Shown: positions 1 to 6,705 of the stretch, piece after piece | Numbering within the stretch: position 1 is the stretch's first letter | How the letters are laid out: every line of letters begins with the position of its first letter | Assembly: GCA_964427535.1 (NCBI GenBank) | Contig: CAYRVF010000098.1 | Location: forward strand, 1-19,304 | From: CAYRVF01 sp964427535 | GTDB taxonomy: Bacteria > Chloroflexota > Ktedonobacteria > Ktedonobacterales > JADMIN01 | Reading direction: 5' to 3' | DNA: 19,304 nt | Made by a program: the position numbers and the translations under genes | The notes under the pieces: generated by a model | Told to the model about the DNA's origin: nothing | Database searches by the model: none | The model's input: only the letters and a program-made list of their open reading frames with translations

Positions 1-1460
1 ATCGCCGCGACGCCCTCGCCGTTGCGCAGCCGCTGCCGGTTCAGCCGTCTGCGGGCGTACGCTATCAGGTTGCGCTTGAGCTCCCGGTGCGTCTCCCACA
101 GCGCCTCGTCCGGCACGGCGAGAATGCCCTCCCAGAGGGCGGGCTCGTCGAGGTGCTGATACCAGTCGGGGGCGAGGTAACGCTGGTAGAGCGCATCCAT
201 GCCGGGCGCGAGCCATGTCGCCGTATGCACGCCGTTGGTGATCGAGGTGATCGGCACCTCCTCAGTCTCGATGTCGGGCCAGAGGAAGTGCCACATCGCA
301 CGCGAGACCTCGCCGTGCAGCCTGCTGACACCGTTGCGGTGGTCCGCCAGCCGCAGCGCAAGCACCGTCATGCTGAAGCCCTCACCCCAGTCGGTGCTCA
401 TACGACCAAGGTTGAAGAACCCATCGCGGTCGAGGCCGAGCTGCGGCCAGTACGCACCAAAGTAGCGATCGATCAGATCGAAATTGAAGACGTCGTTGCC
501 AGCCGCGACCGGCGTGTGCGTCGTGAAGACGGCGTTGGCGGCAGCGATTTCGGCAGCCGTCGCGAAATCCACATGGAGACCGGCGACCAGCTCGCGACAA
601 CGCTCCAGCCCGAGAAACGCGGAGTGGCCCTCGTTCATGTGCCACACCATCGCGTCGAGGCCCAGCGCTCGCATCGCGCGTACGCCACCGATGCCAAGCA
701 CGATCTCCTGCGCGATGCGCATCTCGTGGTCGCCGCCATACAGGCGAGCGGAGAGCGTCCGGTCGTTGGGAGCGTTCGGCTCGACGTCGGTGTCCATCAG
801 ATAGAGCGGCACCCGCCCCACCTGAATGCGCCAGACCTTCGCATAGACCGTGCGGCCGGGCAATTCCACGCCGATCATCACCTCGTTGCCCTCGCGGTCG
901 GTCGCGGGGACAGCGGGCACCTGGGAGAAGGTGAGCTTCTCGTATTGTGCTTCTTGCTTGCCCTCGCGGGTGATGCGCTGGCGAAAGTAGCCCTGCGGAT
1001 AGAGGAAGCCGACGCCGACCAGCGGCAAGCCCAGATCGCTCGCCTCTTTGCAGTGATCCCCCGCGAGAATGCCCAGGCCGCCGGAGTAGATCGGCAGCGA
1101 CTCATGTAAGCCGAATTCGGCGGAGAAGTACGCGATGGTGCGTGTCGCCTCATCGGGGTGGGCACGGGTCATCCACGTGCTCTGTGGATGCATATACGCG
1201 TCGAACTGGGCGAGCACCGCGTCGTAGCGGGCGACGAACTGGGGGTCACCGGCGAGGGCCGCGAGACGCGCATTGTCGGTCTCCAGCAGCACCTTGACGG
1301 GATTGTGCTCGACACGCTCCCACAGCTCCGGATCGATCTCGGCGTAGAGTGCCTGGGCTTCGGGCGTCCATGTCCACCACAGGTTGTATGCCAGCTCATG
1401 CAGTCGCGCGATGCGCTGCGGAATACTCGGGAAAACGGCCACGCGGCCGAGAATCTTCAC
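1..1460 (-). CDS. glgP: Alpha-glucan (glycogen/maltodextrin) phosphorylase, N-terminal part, cut by the left edge
   Basis: Phosphorylase that releases glucose-1-phosphate from glycogen or maltodextrin in the cytoplasm (GT35; the DUF3417-containing alpha-glucan phosphorylase type). The visible 486 residues start with the DUF3417-like region (VKILGRVAVFPSIPQRIA, then LAYNLWWTWTPEA). They continue into the catalytic domain with YFSAEFGLHESLPIYSGGLG near residues 111-130, HMNEGHSAF, TTHTPVAAGND and ITNGVH (N about 409). The PLP lysine region lies beyond the edge, so activity cannot be judged. Family members are about 850 residues. The GTG start at 1460 is set by GAGGAG six bases upstream; the nearby ATG at 1474 runs into a stop in another frame. 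The reading frame is open to the left edge with no frameshift. It is divergent from ftsK. The family assignment is firm; the choice between glycogen and maltodextrin as substrate is open. Confidence 0.93.
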   Translation of the reverse strand, partial: MKILGRVAVFPSIPQRIARLHELAYNLWWTWTPEAQALYAEIDPELWERVEHNPVKVLLETDNARLAALAGDPQFVARYDAVLAQFDAYMHPQSTWMTRAHPDEATRTIAYFSAEFGLHESLPIYSGGLGILAGDHCKEASDLGLPLVGVGFLYPQGYFRQRITREGKQEAQYEKLTFSQVPAVPATDREGNEVMIGVELPGRTVYAKVWRIQVGRVPLYLMDTDVEPNAPNDRTLSARLYGGDHEMRIAQEIVLGIGGVRAMRALGLDAMVWHMNEGHSAFLGLERCRELVAGLHVDFATAAEIAAANAVFTTHTPVAAGNDVFNFDLIDRYFGAYWPQLGLDRDGFFNLGRMSTDWGEGFSMTVLALRLADHRNGVSRLHGEVSRAMWHFLWPDIETEEVPITSITNGVHTATWLAPGMDALYQRYLAPDWYQHLDEPALWEGILAVPDEALWETHRELKRNLIAYARRRLNRQRLRNGEGVAA

Positions 1461-1507
1461 AACGTGCTCCTCATCTGGCGGCAACGAGCACAGTCCGCGC
1501 TTTAGCA

Positions 1508-1533
1508 TGCATCTCTGTGATGCACAGATGTGC
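1508..1533. repeat. Two overlapping dyads in the phosphorylase leader
   Basis: TGCATC-TCTGT-GATGCA (1508-1524) overlaps GCACA-GA-TGTGC (1522-1533). Both are perfect inverted repeats with short centres. They lie between the predicted promoter and the start codon of the phosphorylase. They could be an operator for a dimeric repressor, or alternative RNA hairpins in the leader. No regulator family can be named from the sequence. Confidence 0.4.
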
Positions 1534-1558
1534 CCCATTTTCCGTTGCCACGCCCACC

Positions 1559-1586
1559 ATTGTACTCGACTTTCAGGCGATGGCAA
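1559..1586 (-). promoter_or_regulatory. Sigma70-like promoter for the phosphorylase
   Basis: On the minus strand a TTGCCA (-35, 1581-1586, five of six consensus bases) is separated by 16 bases from TACAAT (-10, 1559-1564, five of six). Transcription would start near 1552, giving a leader of about 90 bases before the GTG at 1460. It is among the best promoter matches in the window. The role is inferred from matches and position only. Confidence 0.55.
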
Positions 1587-1789
1587 ATCCGCGGCCAGTC
1601 GACACACAAACGTCGTCGATTCCGGTCGAGGTACGCAAATTGCCGGGTTGGTGTGCCGAAACAGCGCTAGCTCGCGCAGTTTGGCCCGCGAGATGCGTAC
1701 AGGCGGTGAGATGGCGCAGTCCGCTCGCCGGGGCACTGCGCTGGGTAGACAGGCGCACATCTCATGCCGAGGAGAGATGGGAGGACCAC

Positions 1790-4378
1790 ATGGCCGGTGC
1801 GGCACACAAATCAGCGTCGCCAGCGCGCGCGACACGACGCGGCAAGCAGCTTCCACCAGCCGACCCGACGGCAGCGCTCGCGCGTGACGCGGCTCCCGCA
1901 CGACGGCGGAAGGCGGCGCGCAAGCGTCGCTCCACGCTAGACAGCCAGGTGCTGGACTGGTGGCGTGAGCTCTCGCCGCGCGCGCGGGCTGGCTATCGTG
2001 GCCTGCTCTACGCAACCATTGGTGGCCTGGTCTTCGCCGGACTGCTGGGACGCACTACCTCCTCGGCGTTCAACGTGCTTGGCGTCGTCGCGTACGCGCT
2101 GTTTGGATGGAGCGCCTACCCGCTCGCGGTGCTGGTCTTTGCGCTTGGCGCGATCCGCATGCTCGAAAGCTCGCTCGACGTCAGCTATGTGCGGCGCGCG
2201 ATGGTGGTCGAGAGCTTCTCGCTGTGGGCGGTGGTGCTCGCGGCCTCGCATCTGCTCGCGCGACACGATGTCGGTGGGATTGGGGGCGCGGTGCTCGCTG
2301 GTCCACTGGAAGCCCTGCCCGCGTCGGCGGGCGTCGCTCTCGTCTTCGGCGCGGCGCTCGTGCTCGTGCTGATGCTCGCCTCGGTGGCACCGCGCGATGT
2401 CGCGATGGGAGTCCACTTCGCCGCCAGACAGGCGGGCGAGGGCGTGCGCGCGGGCCAGAGCTTGATGACCCGCACCGGCTCGACCCGCACGCGGACGACG
2501 GATCATGCGCTGGACGGCGACGAAGACGATGCGGACGGCATCGTGCCGCTCGAGCGCACACCCGCACCCCGTGTGAAACTGGCCGACGCGCGGAGGGAGA
2601 TTGGCCTCGACGACGAGGAGGATGACGACGACCTGCCCGACGCCGGCTTCTCCTCCCGAGCATTAGACGACGACAACGAGGATGACGATGAGGATGACGA
2701 TGAGGACGAAGACGAGGCGTTAGGCTTCCCGGACGCCGGTGGCGGCAACGTCCCGTGGCAGCTTCCGTCGCTCGACCTGCTCGATCCGCCCGCGCCGCCC
2801 CAGCCCGCCGGCACCGAGCGCGTCGAGGAGCTGGCGCAGCGCCTCGAACAGGCGCTGCGCGCGTTCCGCGTGGACGCCGAGGTGCGGCGCGAAGACATCA
2901 GCGTCGGCCCGACGATCATCCGCTTCGGCGTCCGGCCTATCGAGCGGCCACGCCGCGACGACCGCGGCCGTATGCTGCTCGGCGAGGACGGCCAGCCGAT
3001 CATGGTGCGGACGCGCGTGAGCCGCATCCTGAACCTGCGCAACGATCTCGCCCTCGCGCTGGAGGCCCATAGCCTGCGGATGGAGGCGCCGGTGCCGGGT
3101 CAGCCCTATGTCGGCATCGAGATTCCGCGCCCCAACAGCAACTCTGTGCTGCTGCGCGAGATTCTGCTCAGCGACTCGTTCACGCGCATCAGCGAGAAGT
3201 CGCGTGTCGCCGTGGCGCTCGGGCGCGACGTCTCGGGCAAGCCGCGCGCCGCCGACATCGCGAAGTTCCCGCACGTGCTCGTCGCAGGCGCGACAGGCGC
3301 GGGCAAGAGCGTCTGCCTCAACGCGTTTCTCGTCTCGATTCTCACCACCGCTACACCGGATGAAGTCCGGCTGGTGCTGGTCGACCCGAAGAAGGTCGAG
3401 CTGACGGTCTATAACGGCGTGCCGCACTTGCTGACGCCCGTCATCACCGACACCAAGGAAGTCGCCGGTGTGCTCAAGCAGGCGCTGGACGAGATGGAAC
3501 GCCGGTACCAACTTTTCGCGCAGTTGGGCGTACGTAATCTTGAAGGGTACAGACACCTTGCTAAGCAAGAGCCCGAGCTGGAGACGTTGCCCAACATCGT
3601 GATCGTGATCGACGAGCTCGCCGACCTGATGATGGCCGCGCCGGACGAAGTGGAGTACATGATCTGCCGGCTGGCCCAGCTTGCCCGCGCGACTGGCCTC
3701 CACCTCGTCGTCGCGACACAGCGGCCGTCGGTGGACGTCATCACCGGTCTCATCAAGGCGAACATTCCGACGCGCATCGCCTTCATGGTGAGCTCGTCGG
3801 TGGACTCGCGCACGATTCTCGACATGGGCGGCGCGGAACACCTGCTCGGGCGTGGCGACATGCTCTTCATGGCGGCGGACGCGAGCAAGCCCGAGCGCAT
3901 ACAGGGTTCGTTCGTGAGCGACGACGAGGTGAGCCGGTTGGTCCGCTTCTGGCGGCAACAGGCGCGCCGCGCTGGCCTTCGCGTCGTGGAGCGCAAGCCG
4001 ACCGCGGTGACGCCTGCGGGCACCGGACGGTCGAAGAAGGCGATCGTCCGGCACGCGGCAAAGCTCCAGTCGGCGCTCGCGGGTGTGGTCGACACATTCG
4101 ACGAGCTGGAGCCAGTCGCGGTCGATCCGGCGCGCTTGCCATTGCCGCCGCTGCCGCTGCGAGGCGAGCTGCCGCCGGACCTCGGGCCGACGACGCCAGA
4201 CGCGCCGACGCTGGCCGATCCGACGCTCGACGCGGAGATGCAGCCTGCCGATCTGTCGACGCTTGGGTGGCCGGGTGTTGGGGTGGATGGCCCGCGCGGC
4301 GTGCGTGTGCCCTTCGAGTATGTGCGGCCCTCAGAGACGGGGCCGTCGGTGCCACCGGATCTCTGGCTCGAACACTAG
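1790..4378 (+). CDS. ftsK: FtsK/SpoIIIE family DNA translocase, lacking the gamma domain
   Basis: Membrane-anchored, ATP-driven DNA pump for chromosome segregation at division. 862 residues. The frame is open further upstream, but ATG 1790 has GGGAGG five bases before it and begins just ahead of the membrane domain. Order: basic N-terminus; four membrane segments (about 71-87, 94-122, 138-157, 178-200); an acidic linker with a run of 17 Asp/Glu/Asn residues (293-309); the FtsK alpha domain from about 344; and the RecA-like motor with Walker A GATGAGKS (500-507), Walker B VIVIDE (D608, E609) and ATQRPSVDVITG near 641-652. After the motor (…RIQGSFVSDDEV) the usual gamma winged helix, which in characterised FtsK proteins reads polar DNA sequences and contacts XerD, is not recognisable. 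A tail of about 150 residues, rich in Pro/Ala/Asp, takes its place. The family is certain; the missing gamma domain is read by eye. Confidence 0.95.
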   Translation: MAGAAHKSASPARATRRGKQLPPADPTAALARDAAPARRRKAARKRRSTLDSQVLDWWRELSPRARAGYRGLLYATIGGLVFAGLLGRTTSSAFNVLGVVAYALFGWSAYPLAVLVFALGAIRMLESSLDVSYVRRAMVVESFSLWAVVLAASHLLARHDVGGIGGAVLAGPLEALPASAGVALVFGAALVLVLMLASVAPRDVAMGVHFAARQAGEGVRAGQSLMTRTGSTRTRTTDHALDGDEDDADGIVPLERTPAPRVKLADARREIGLDDEEDDDDLPDAGFSSRALDDDNEDDDEDDDEDEDEALGFPDAGGGNVPWQLPSLDLLDPPAPPQPAGTERVEELAQRLEQALRAFRVDAEVRREDISVGPTIIRFGVRPIERPRRDDRGRMLLGEDGQPIMVRTRVSRILNLRNDLALALEAHSLRMEAPVPGQPYVGIEIPRPNSNSVLLREILLSDSFTRISEKSRVAVALGRDVSGKPRAADIAKFPHVLVAGATGAGKSVCLNAFLVSILTTATPDEVRLVLVDPKKVELTVYNGVPHLLTPVITDTKEVAGVLKQALDEMERRYQLFAQLGVRNLEGYRHLAKQEPELETLPNIVIVIDELADLMMAAPDEVEYMICRLAQLARATGLHLVVATQRPSVDVITGLIKANIPTRIAFMVSSSVDSRTILDMGGAEHLLGRGDMLFMAADASKPERIQGSFVSDDEVSRLVRFWRQQARRAGLRVVERKPTAVTPAGTGRSKKAIVRHAAKLQSALAGVVDTFDELEPVAVDPARLPLPPLPLRGELPPDLGPTTPDAPTLADPTLDAEMQPADLSTLGWPGVGVDGPRGVRVPFEYVRPSETGPSVPPDLWLEH
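2666..2716 (+). repeat. Acidic-codon tandem repeat inside ftsK
   Basis: Seventeen consecutive codons encode only Asp, Glu or Asn. Within them the 12-base unit GAGGATGACGAT occurs twice in tandem (2678-2701), with degenerate flanking copies. It encodes residues 293-309 in the linker between the membrane and motor domains. Its length could vary between strains by slippage without breaking the frame. Confidence 0.8.
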
Positions 4379-4404
4379 ACGGTCCGGCGGCACAGGCGTA
4401 GAAT
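4376..4404 (+). promoter_or_regulatory. Possible promoter overlapping the ftsK stop codon
   Basis: TAGACG (four of six -35 bases; its first three are the ftsK stop codon) is followed after 17 bases by TAGAAT (five of six -10 bases). It would drive the small membrane gene starting at 4460. The alternative is simple read-through from ftsK, since the gap is only 81 bases. Confidence 0.38.
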
Positions 4405-4446
4405 GGGAACCATCTCGGCGCGGGTGCCCACCTGCTGTGCCGGACC
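4381..4446 (+). repeat. Long-armed inverted repeat in the ftsK/membrane-protein gap
   Basis: GGTCCGGCGGCACAG (4381-4395) pairs with CTGTGCCGGACC (4435-4446), giving 12 base pairs with one three-base bulge around a 39-base loop. The right arm ends directly before the GGAGGA ribosome site (4447-4452) of the next gene. In the RNA it could affect translation of that gene. The large loop argues against an intrinsic terminator. Confidence 0.5.
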
Positions 4447-4459
4447 GGAGGAAGATGCT

Positions 4460-4837
4460 ATGTCACAGAGTGCGGCGGGCGCGGCGTCGAGTCAGCGCAC
4501 GATCAATCAACTCTCACTGTTGTTGCATATTCGCAAGACGGTCGCCCTGGCCGGAGCGCTGCTCTCGGACCGGCGCATCCACTGGCTGCCGAAAGTGATG
4601 TTTGTCAGCACCATCGGCTTCCTGCTGATGGCGCTGCTGGGCAGCGACCTCGTCGGCGATTTCCTTAGCAACTTCATCGTGCCGTTCCTGGGGCCGGTCG
4701 TGCTGGGCATTCCCGCCGACGCCACCTTCGACTGGGTCGCGCTCGCGGTCGCCGCGTTCAACCTGCTCAAGCTGTTCCCCTCGGATATCGTCGGCGAGCA
4801 CTACGACCGCCTCTTCCGCGCCGGGCGGCACATCTAG
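4460..4837 (+). CDS. Small membrane protein, distantly DUF1232/YkvA-like
   Basis: 125 residues. ATG 4460 is chosen over an in-frame ATG at 4403 because GGAGGA lies seven bases upstream of it. After a polar N-terminus, LLSDRRIHWLPKVMFVSTIGF (about 34-54) leads into hydrophobic stretches at roughly 44-61, 72-88 and 90-106, ending in a short basic tail. The pattern of 'DxRIxWLPK' followed by helices resembles the DUF1232 (YkvA) membrane family, but the usual 'SPIDLIPDFIP' core is replaced, so the relation is weak. No catalytic residue pattern is visible. It follows ftsK by 81 bases and may be co-transcribed or use the promoter overlapping the ftsK stop. Function unknown. Confidence 0.75.
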   Translation: MSQSAAGAASSQRTINQLSLLLHIRKTVALAGALLSDRRIHWLPKVMFVSTIGFLLMALLGSDLVGDFLSNFIVPFLGPVVLGIPADATFDWVALAVAAFNLLKLFPSDIVGEHYDRLFRAGRHI

Positions 4838-4877
4838 CGCCATGCGCGAGTCTACAGCGCGCCGGAGAAGTCGGTCG

Positions 4878-4906
4878 TCCACATAGCCTGTCCGATACGC
4901 TATCAT
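4878..4906 (+). promoter_or_regulatory. Candidate promoter for the HEAT-repeat gene
   Basis: TCCACA (four of six -35 bases) stands 17 bases before TATCAT (five of six -10 bases, 4901-4906). Transcription would begin near 4913, giving a leader of about 17 bases before the GTG at 4930. The match is good for this GC-rich background, but untested. Confidence 0.42.
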
Positions 4907-4929
4907 CCGTCTCATGAGCGGAAGGCCAG

Positions 4930-5535
4930 GTGGTCGTGGTACTCACCTCGCTCAACGGACTCAGCCCCGCCCGGCTGCGCACGGCGGCCCGAGAGCACGC
5001 GGCGTCGCTAGAGGCTAGCGACGCCCTGTCCGAGGCGCTGGAACACCTTGACGCGCCTGACCCAACATGGCGGCGATTCGCGACGTACATGCTCGGCGCG
5101 CTCGACGACGGCTCGCCCGGCGTTCTCGACATCCTCTCGCGGTGCGTCGTGCCCGACTTGGATTGGCGCGTGCAGGAGGCGCTGGCACAGGCGCTCGACG
5201 GGCTGTTCGCGGCGCGCGGGTACGCGGTGGCGCTCCCGGTGATCGACGCCTGGCTCACTGACGAGCGGCCGAACGCCAGGCGAGCCATCAGCGAGGGCCT
5301 GCGCCCGTGGACGAGCCGCCGTCGTGCTTACTTCGCCAGCCATCCGGATGAGGCCATACGCCGGTTGGCGGCGCTCCGGCGCGACCCCAGCGAGTACGTG
5401 CGGCATTCGGCGGGCAACGCGCTGCGCGATATCCGCCGCACGCACGCTGCCCTCGTCGATGCCGAGACCGCCACCTGGGAGATGGATGACCCGCACGTGC
5501 GCTTCACCTACGCGCGTGTGCTCAAAGCGCACTGA
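4930..5535 (+). CDS. HEAT-repeat protein of the DNA-alkylation-repair (AlkD/AlkC-like) type
   Basis: 201 residues, all-helical and soluble by eye. Segments DWRVQEALAQALD (about 78-90), LPVIDAWL, NARRAISEGLRPWTSR (115-130) and DPSEYVRHSAGNALRDIRRTH (152-172) are characteristic of bacterial HEAT-like proteins annotated as DNA alkylation repair enzymes, especially the repeat 'SEYVRxSxxNxLxDI'. Characterised relatives excise N3- and N7-alkylated bases from DNA. Whether this short member keeps glycosylase activity cannot be told: the aromatic and acidic catalytic set of AlkD could not be aligned. The GTG start has GGAAGG four bases upstream. It converges with the next gene, with 18 bases between stops. 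The family call is good; the enzymatic role is inferred. Confidence 0.8.
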   Translation: MVVVLTSLNGLSPARLRTAAREHAASLEASDALSEALEHLDAPDPTWRRFATYMLGALDDGSPGVLDILSRCVVPDLDWRVQEALAQALDGLFAARGYAVALPVIDAWLTDERPNARRAISEGLRPWTSRRRAYFASHPDEAIRRLAALRRDPSEYVRHSAGNALRDIRRTHAALVDAETATWEMDDPHVRFTYARVLKAH

Positions 5536-5553
5536 GCGGGAATGCGCGAGCGG

Positions 5554-6042
5554 TTAGTCGTGGTGCTCCTCGTCCTCGACCAGATCGAGCGCGAGCACGG
5601 TCGCCAGAATAAGCGGGTCGTCCTGCCCGGGCGTGATGTCGACGGCATACGTGGCGGTGAGGGTAAGCCAGCCCTTCGAGACCCGGGCGACAATCTCACT
5701 GCCGCGACTGATGGTGTACTCGTGCTCGAAGATGCTGCCAGTCACGGTGAGGTCGTCGGGGCCGGGGATGTCGATGGTGTAGCGGTCCACGAAAGGACTC
5801 AGCAGCTTCTTCCGCACCTCGGCGATTTCCTGACCGTGGCGGGTGACCTCGAACGTGGGTCGCAGCGAGACGATATGCTGGCGGACCGTCGCCACTTCGT
5901 CGCCCGCCAAATCACGCATGACGAGCGTATGGTGCAGGCTGAAGATCTTCCCGTCCACGCTGTACACGGGGCGGTTATTCTCGTCGAGAATGTCAGAGTC
6001 CTCACCCAGCCGGAACATCTTCTCGCGGATGATGTAACGCAT
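5554..6042 (-). CDS. LURP-one-related (LOR, tubby-like) family protein
   Basis: 162 residues. ATG 6042 is preferred to an in-frame ATG at 6087 because GAGAGGAG lies eight bases upstream and family members begin MRY-x-I-x-x-K. The order fits the tubby-like beta barrel: MRYIIREKMFRLGEDSDI, then NRPVYSVDGKIFSL and LVMRDLAGDEVATVRQ, a strand-rich middle with ERGQEI-type hairpins, and YAVDITPGQDDPLILATVLALD near the C-terminus, close to the family's usual ending. It is full length. Bacterial members are widespread, but their role is not established; relation to phospholipid scramblase folds suggests lipid or membrane binding. The C-terminus is acidic and His-rich (EDEEHHD). It stands alone on its strand, convergent with the HEAT-repeat gene. 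Confidence 0.88.
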   Translation of the reverse strand: MRYIIREKMFRLGEDSDILDENNRPVYSVDGKIFSLHHTLVMRDLAGDEVATVRQHIVSLRPTFEVTRHGQEIAEVRKKLLSPFVDRYTIDIPGPDDLTVTGSIFEHEYTISRGSEIVARVSKGWLTLTATYAVDITPGQDDPLILATVLALDLVEDEEHHD

Positions 6043-6262
6043 TCCGGTCACTCCTCTCGCCCGCATGCCTGACCTCTCTGCGGTCACAGCATCCGAGCAC
6101 GTCTACGTCGCTCCACACAGATGTACGACCGAGCCGCCCGAAAGGTCGTAGTGTATCCGCCGGCATTACCGGTTCCCGACCAGGCAAAAAGAACGCCCCA
6201 TGCGACGACGCGAAAGTCAGCCGGGCCGCCGACCTTCAGGCTAGCCCGCACGTCAGGCGAAC

Positions 6263-6291
6263 GTGACCCAGGGGGCAGGCTGCGTTATCCT
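6263..6291 (+). promoter_or_regulatory. Candidate promoter for the sulfur-carrier/propeller pair
   Basis: GTGACC (four of six -35 bases) is 17 bases before TATCCT (four of six -10 bases, 6286-6291). It is about 47 bases upstream of the MoaD-like start. This is a moderate match; the rest of the 295-base gap between the divergent LOR and MoaD-like genes shows nothing I can name. Confidence 0.33.
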
Positions 6292-6337
6292 TGCAAGGTG
6301 AGAGACATTCCGGTGTTCAGCGGAAGGCGAGGACAGC

Positions 6338-6634
6338 ATGGGCAAGACGAGGAGCGCACCCCGCGCCACGGTGCATGTGCCACCGGCGCTCCGCTACCGG
6401 ACGGAGCAGGCGGCAACCGTCGACGTGAGCGGTGGCACTGTGCGCGAGGTGATCGAAGCGCTAGACGCGGCGTATCCCGGTTTCAAGTTTAACCTCTGCG
6501 ACGAGACGGGGGCGCTGCGACGCTACGTCAACCTCTTTCTCGACGGCCGCAACGTGCGCTATCTCGACGACCTGGAGACCGCCATACCGGCGGGGGCGAC
6601 TCTGCGCATCCTACAGTCGGTCGCGGGCGGCTGA
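6338..6634 (+). CDS. MoaD/ThiS-type ubiquitin-like sulfur carrier protein
   Basis: 98 residues with a beta-grasp pattern: ATVHVPPALRYRT (first strand), GTVREVIEALDAAYPGF (central helix), LRRYVNLFLDGRNVRYL and AGATLRILQSVAGG. The C-terminal Gly-Gly is the site that E1-like enzymes adenylate and thiocarboxylate in MoaD, ThiS and CysO. The start has GAGGA a few bases upstream. No E1 (MoeB/ThiF), cysteine synthase, JAMM peptidase or other molybdopterin gene is in the window, so the receiving pathway is unknown. It lies 71 bases before the propeller gene and probably shares its transcript. ThiL is 10 kb away, too far to argue for a role in thiamine synthesis. Confidence 0.88.
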   Translation: MGKTRSAPRATVHVPPALRYRTEQAATVDVSGGTVREVIEALDAAYPGFKFNLCDETGALRRYVNLFLDGRNVRYLDDLETAIPAGATLRILQSVAGG

Positions 6635-6667
6635 CCTGACACACGTCGGCACAGGCACCGTACACCT

Positions 6668-6690
6668 AGATACGTACGTACGAACGATCG
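6668..6690. repeat. TACGTACGTA palindrome in front of the propeller gene
   Basis: The ten-base palindrome TACGTACGTA (6671-6680) sits in a run of ACG/ATCG-type steps, about 25 bases before the ATG at 6706. It could be an operator or a weak RNA hairpin, or chance. No promoter of good quality lies beside it. Confidence 0.3.
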
Positions 6691-6705
6691 AATGGAGAAC
6701 CGAGA

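Larger units (their letters stand above)
1461..1789. other. Divergent intergenic region, phosphorylase/ftsK
   Basis: This 329-base gap separates two divergently transcribed genes. It holds the phosphorylase promoter and leader dyads. Open frames run through it on the plus strand, but their translations show no recognisable domain and no internal ribosome site, so I read no gene here. I found no convincing promoter for ftsK. Confidence 0.6.

Noticed and set aside
87..1109. Long plus-strand open frame of 340 codons
   Set aside because: It is antisense to the alpha-glucan phosphorylase, whose motifs are unmistakable on the other strand; its own translation has no domain. High GC creates such shadows.
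1349..1789. Longer FtsK beginning inside the phosphorylase gene
   Set aside because: This 147-codon extension overlaps the divergent gene's coding region and promoter, and shows no FtsK-like sequence; ATG 1790 has a good ribosome site.
2720..4054. Minus-strand open frame of 444 codons
   Set aside because: It lies wholly opposite the FtsK motor domain, and its His/Arg/Asp-rich composition is typical of a shadow frame.
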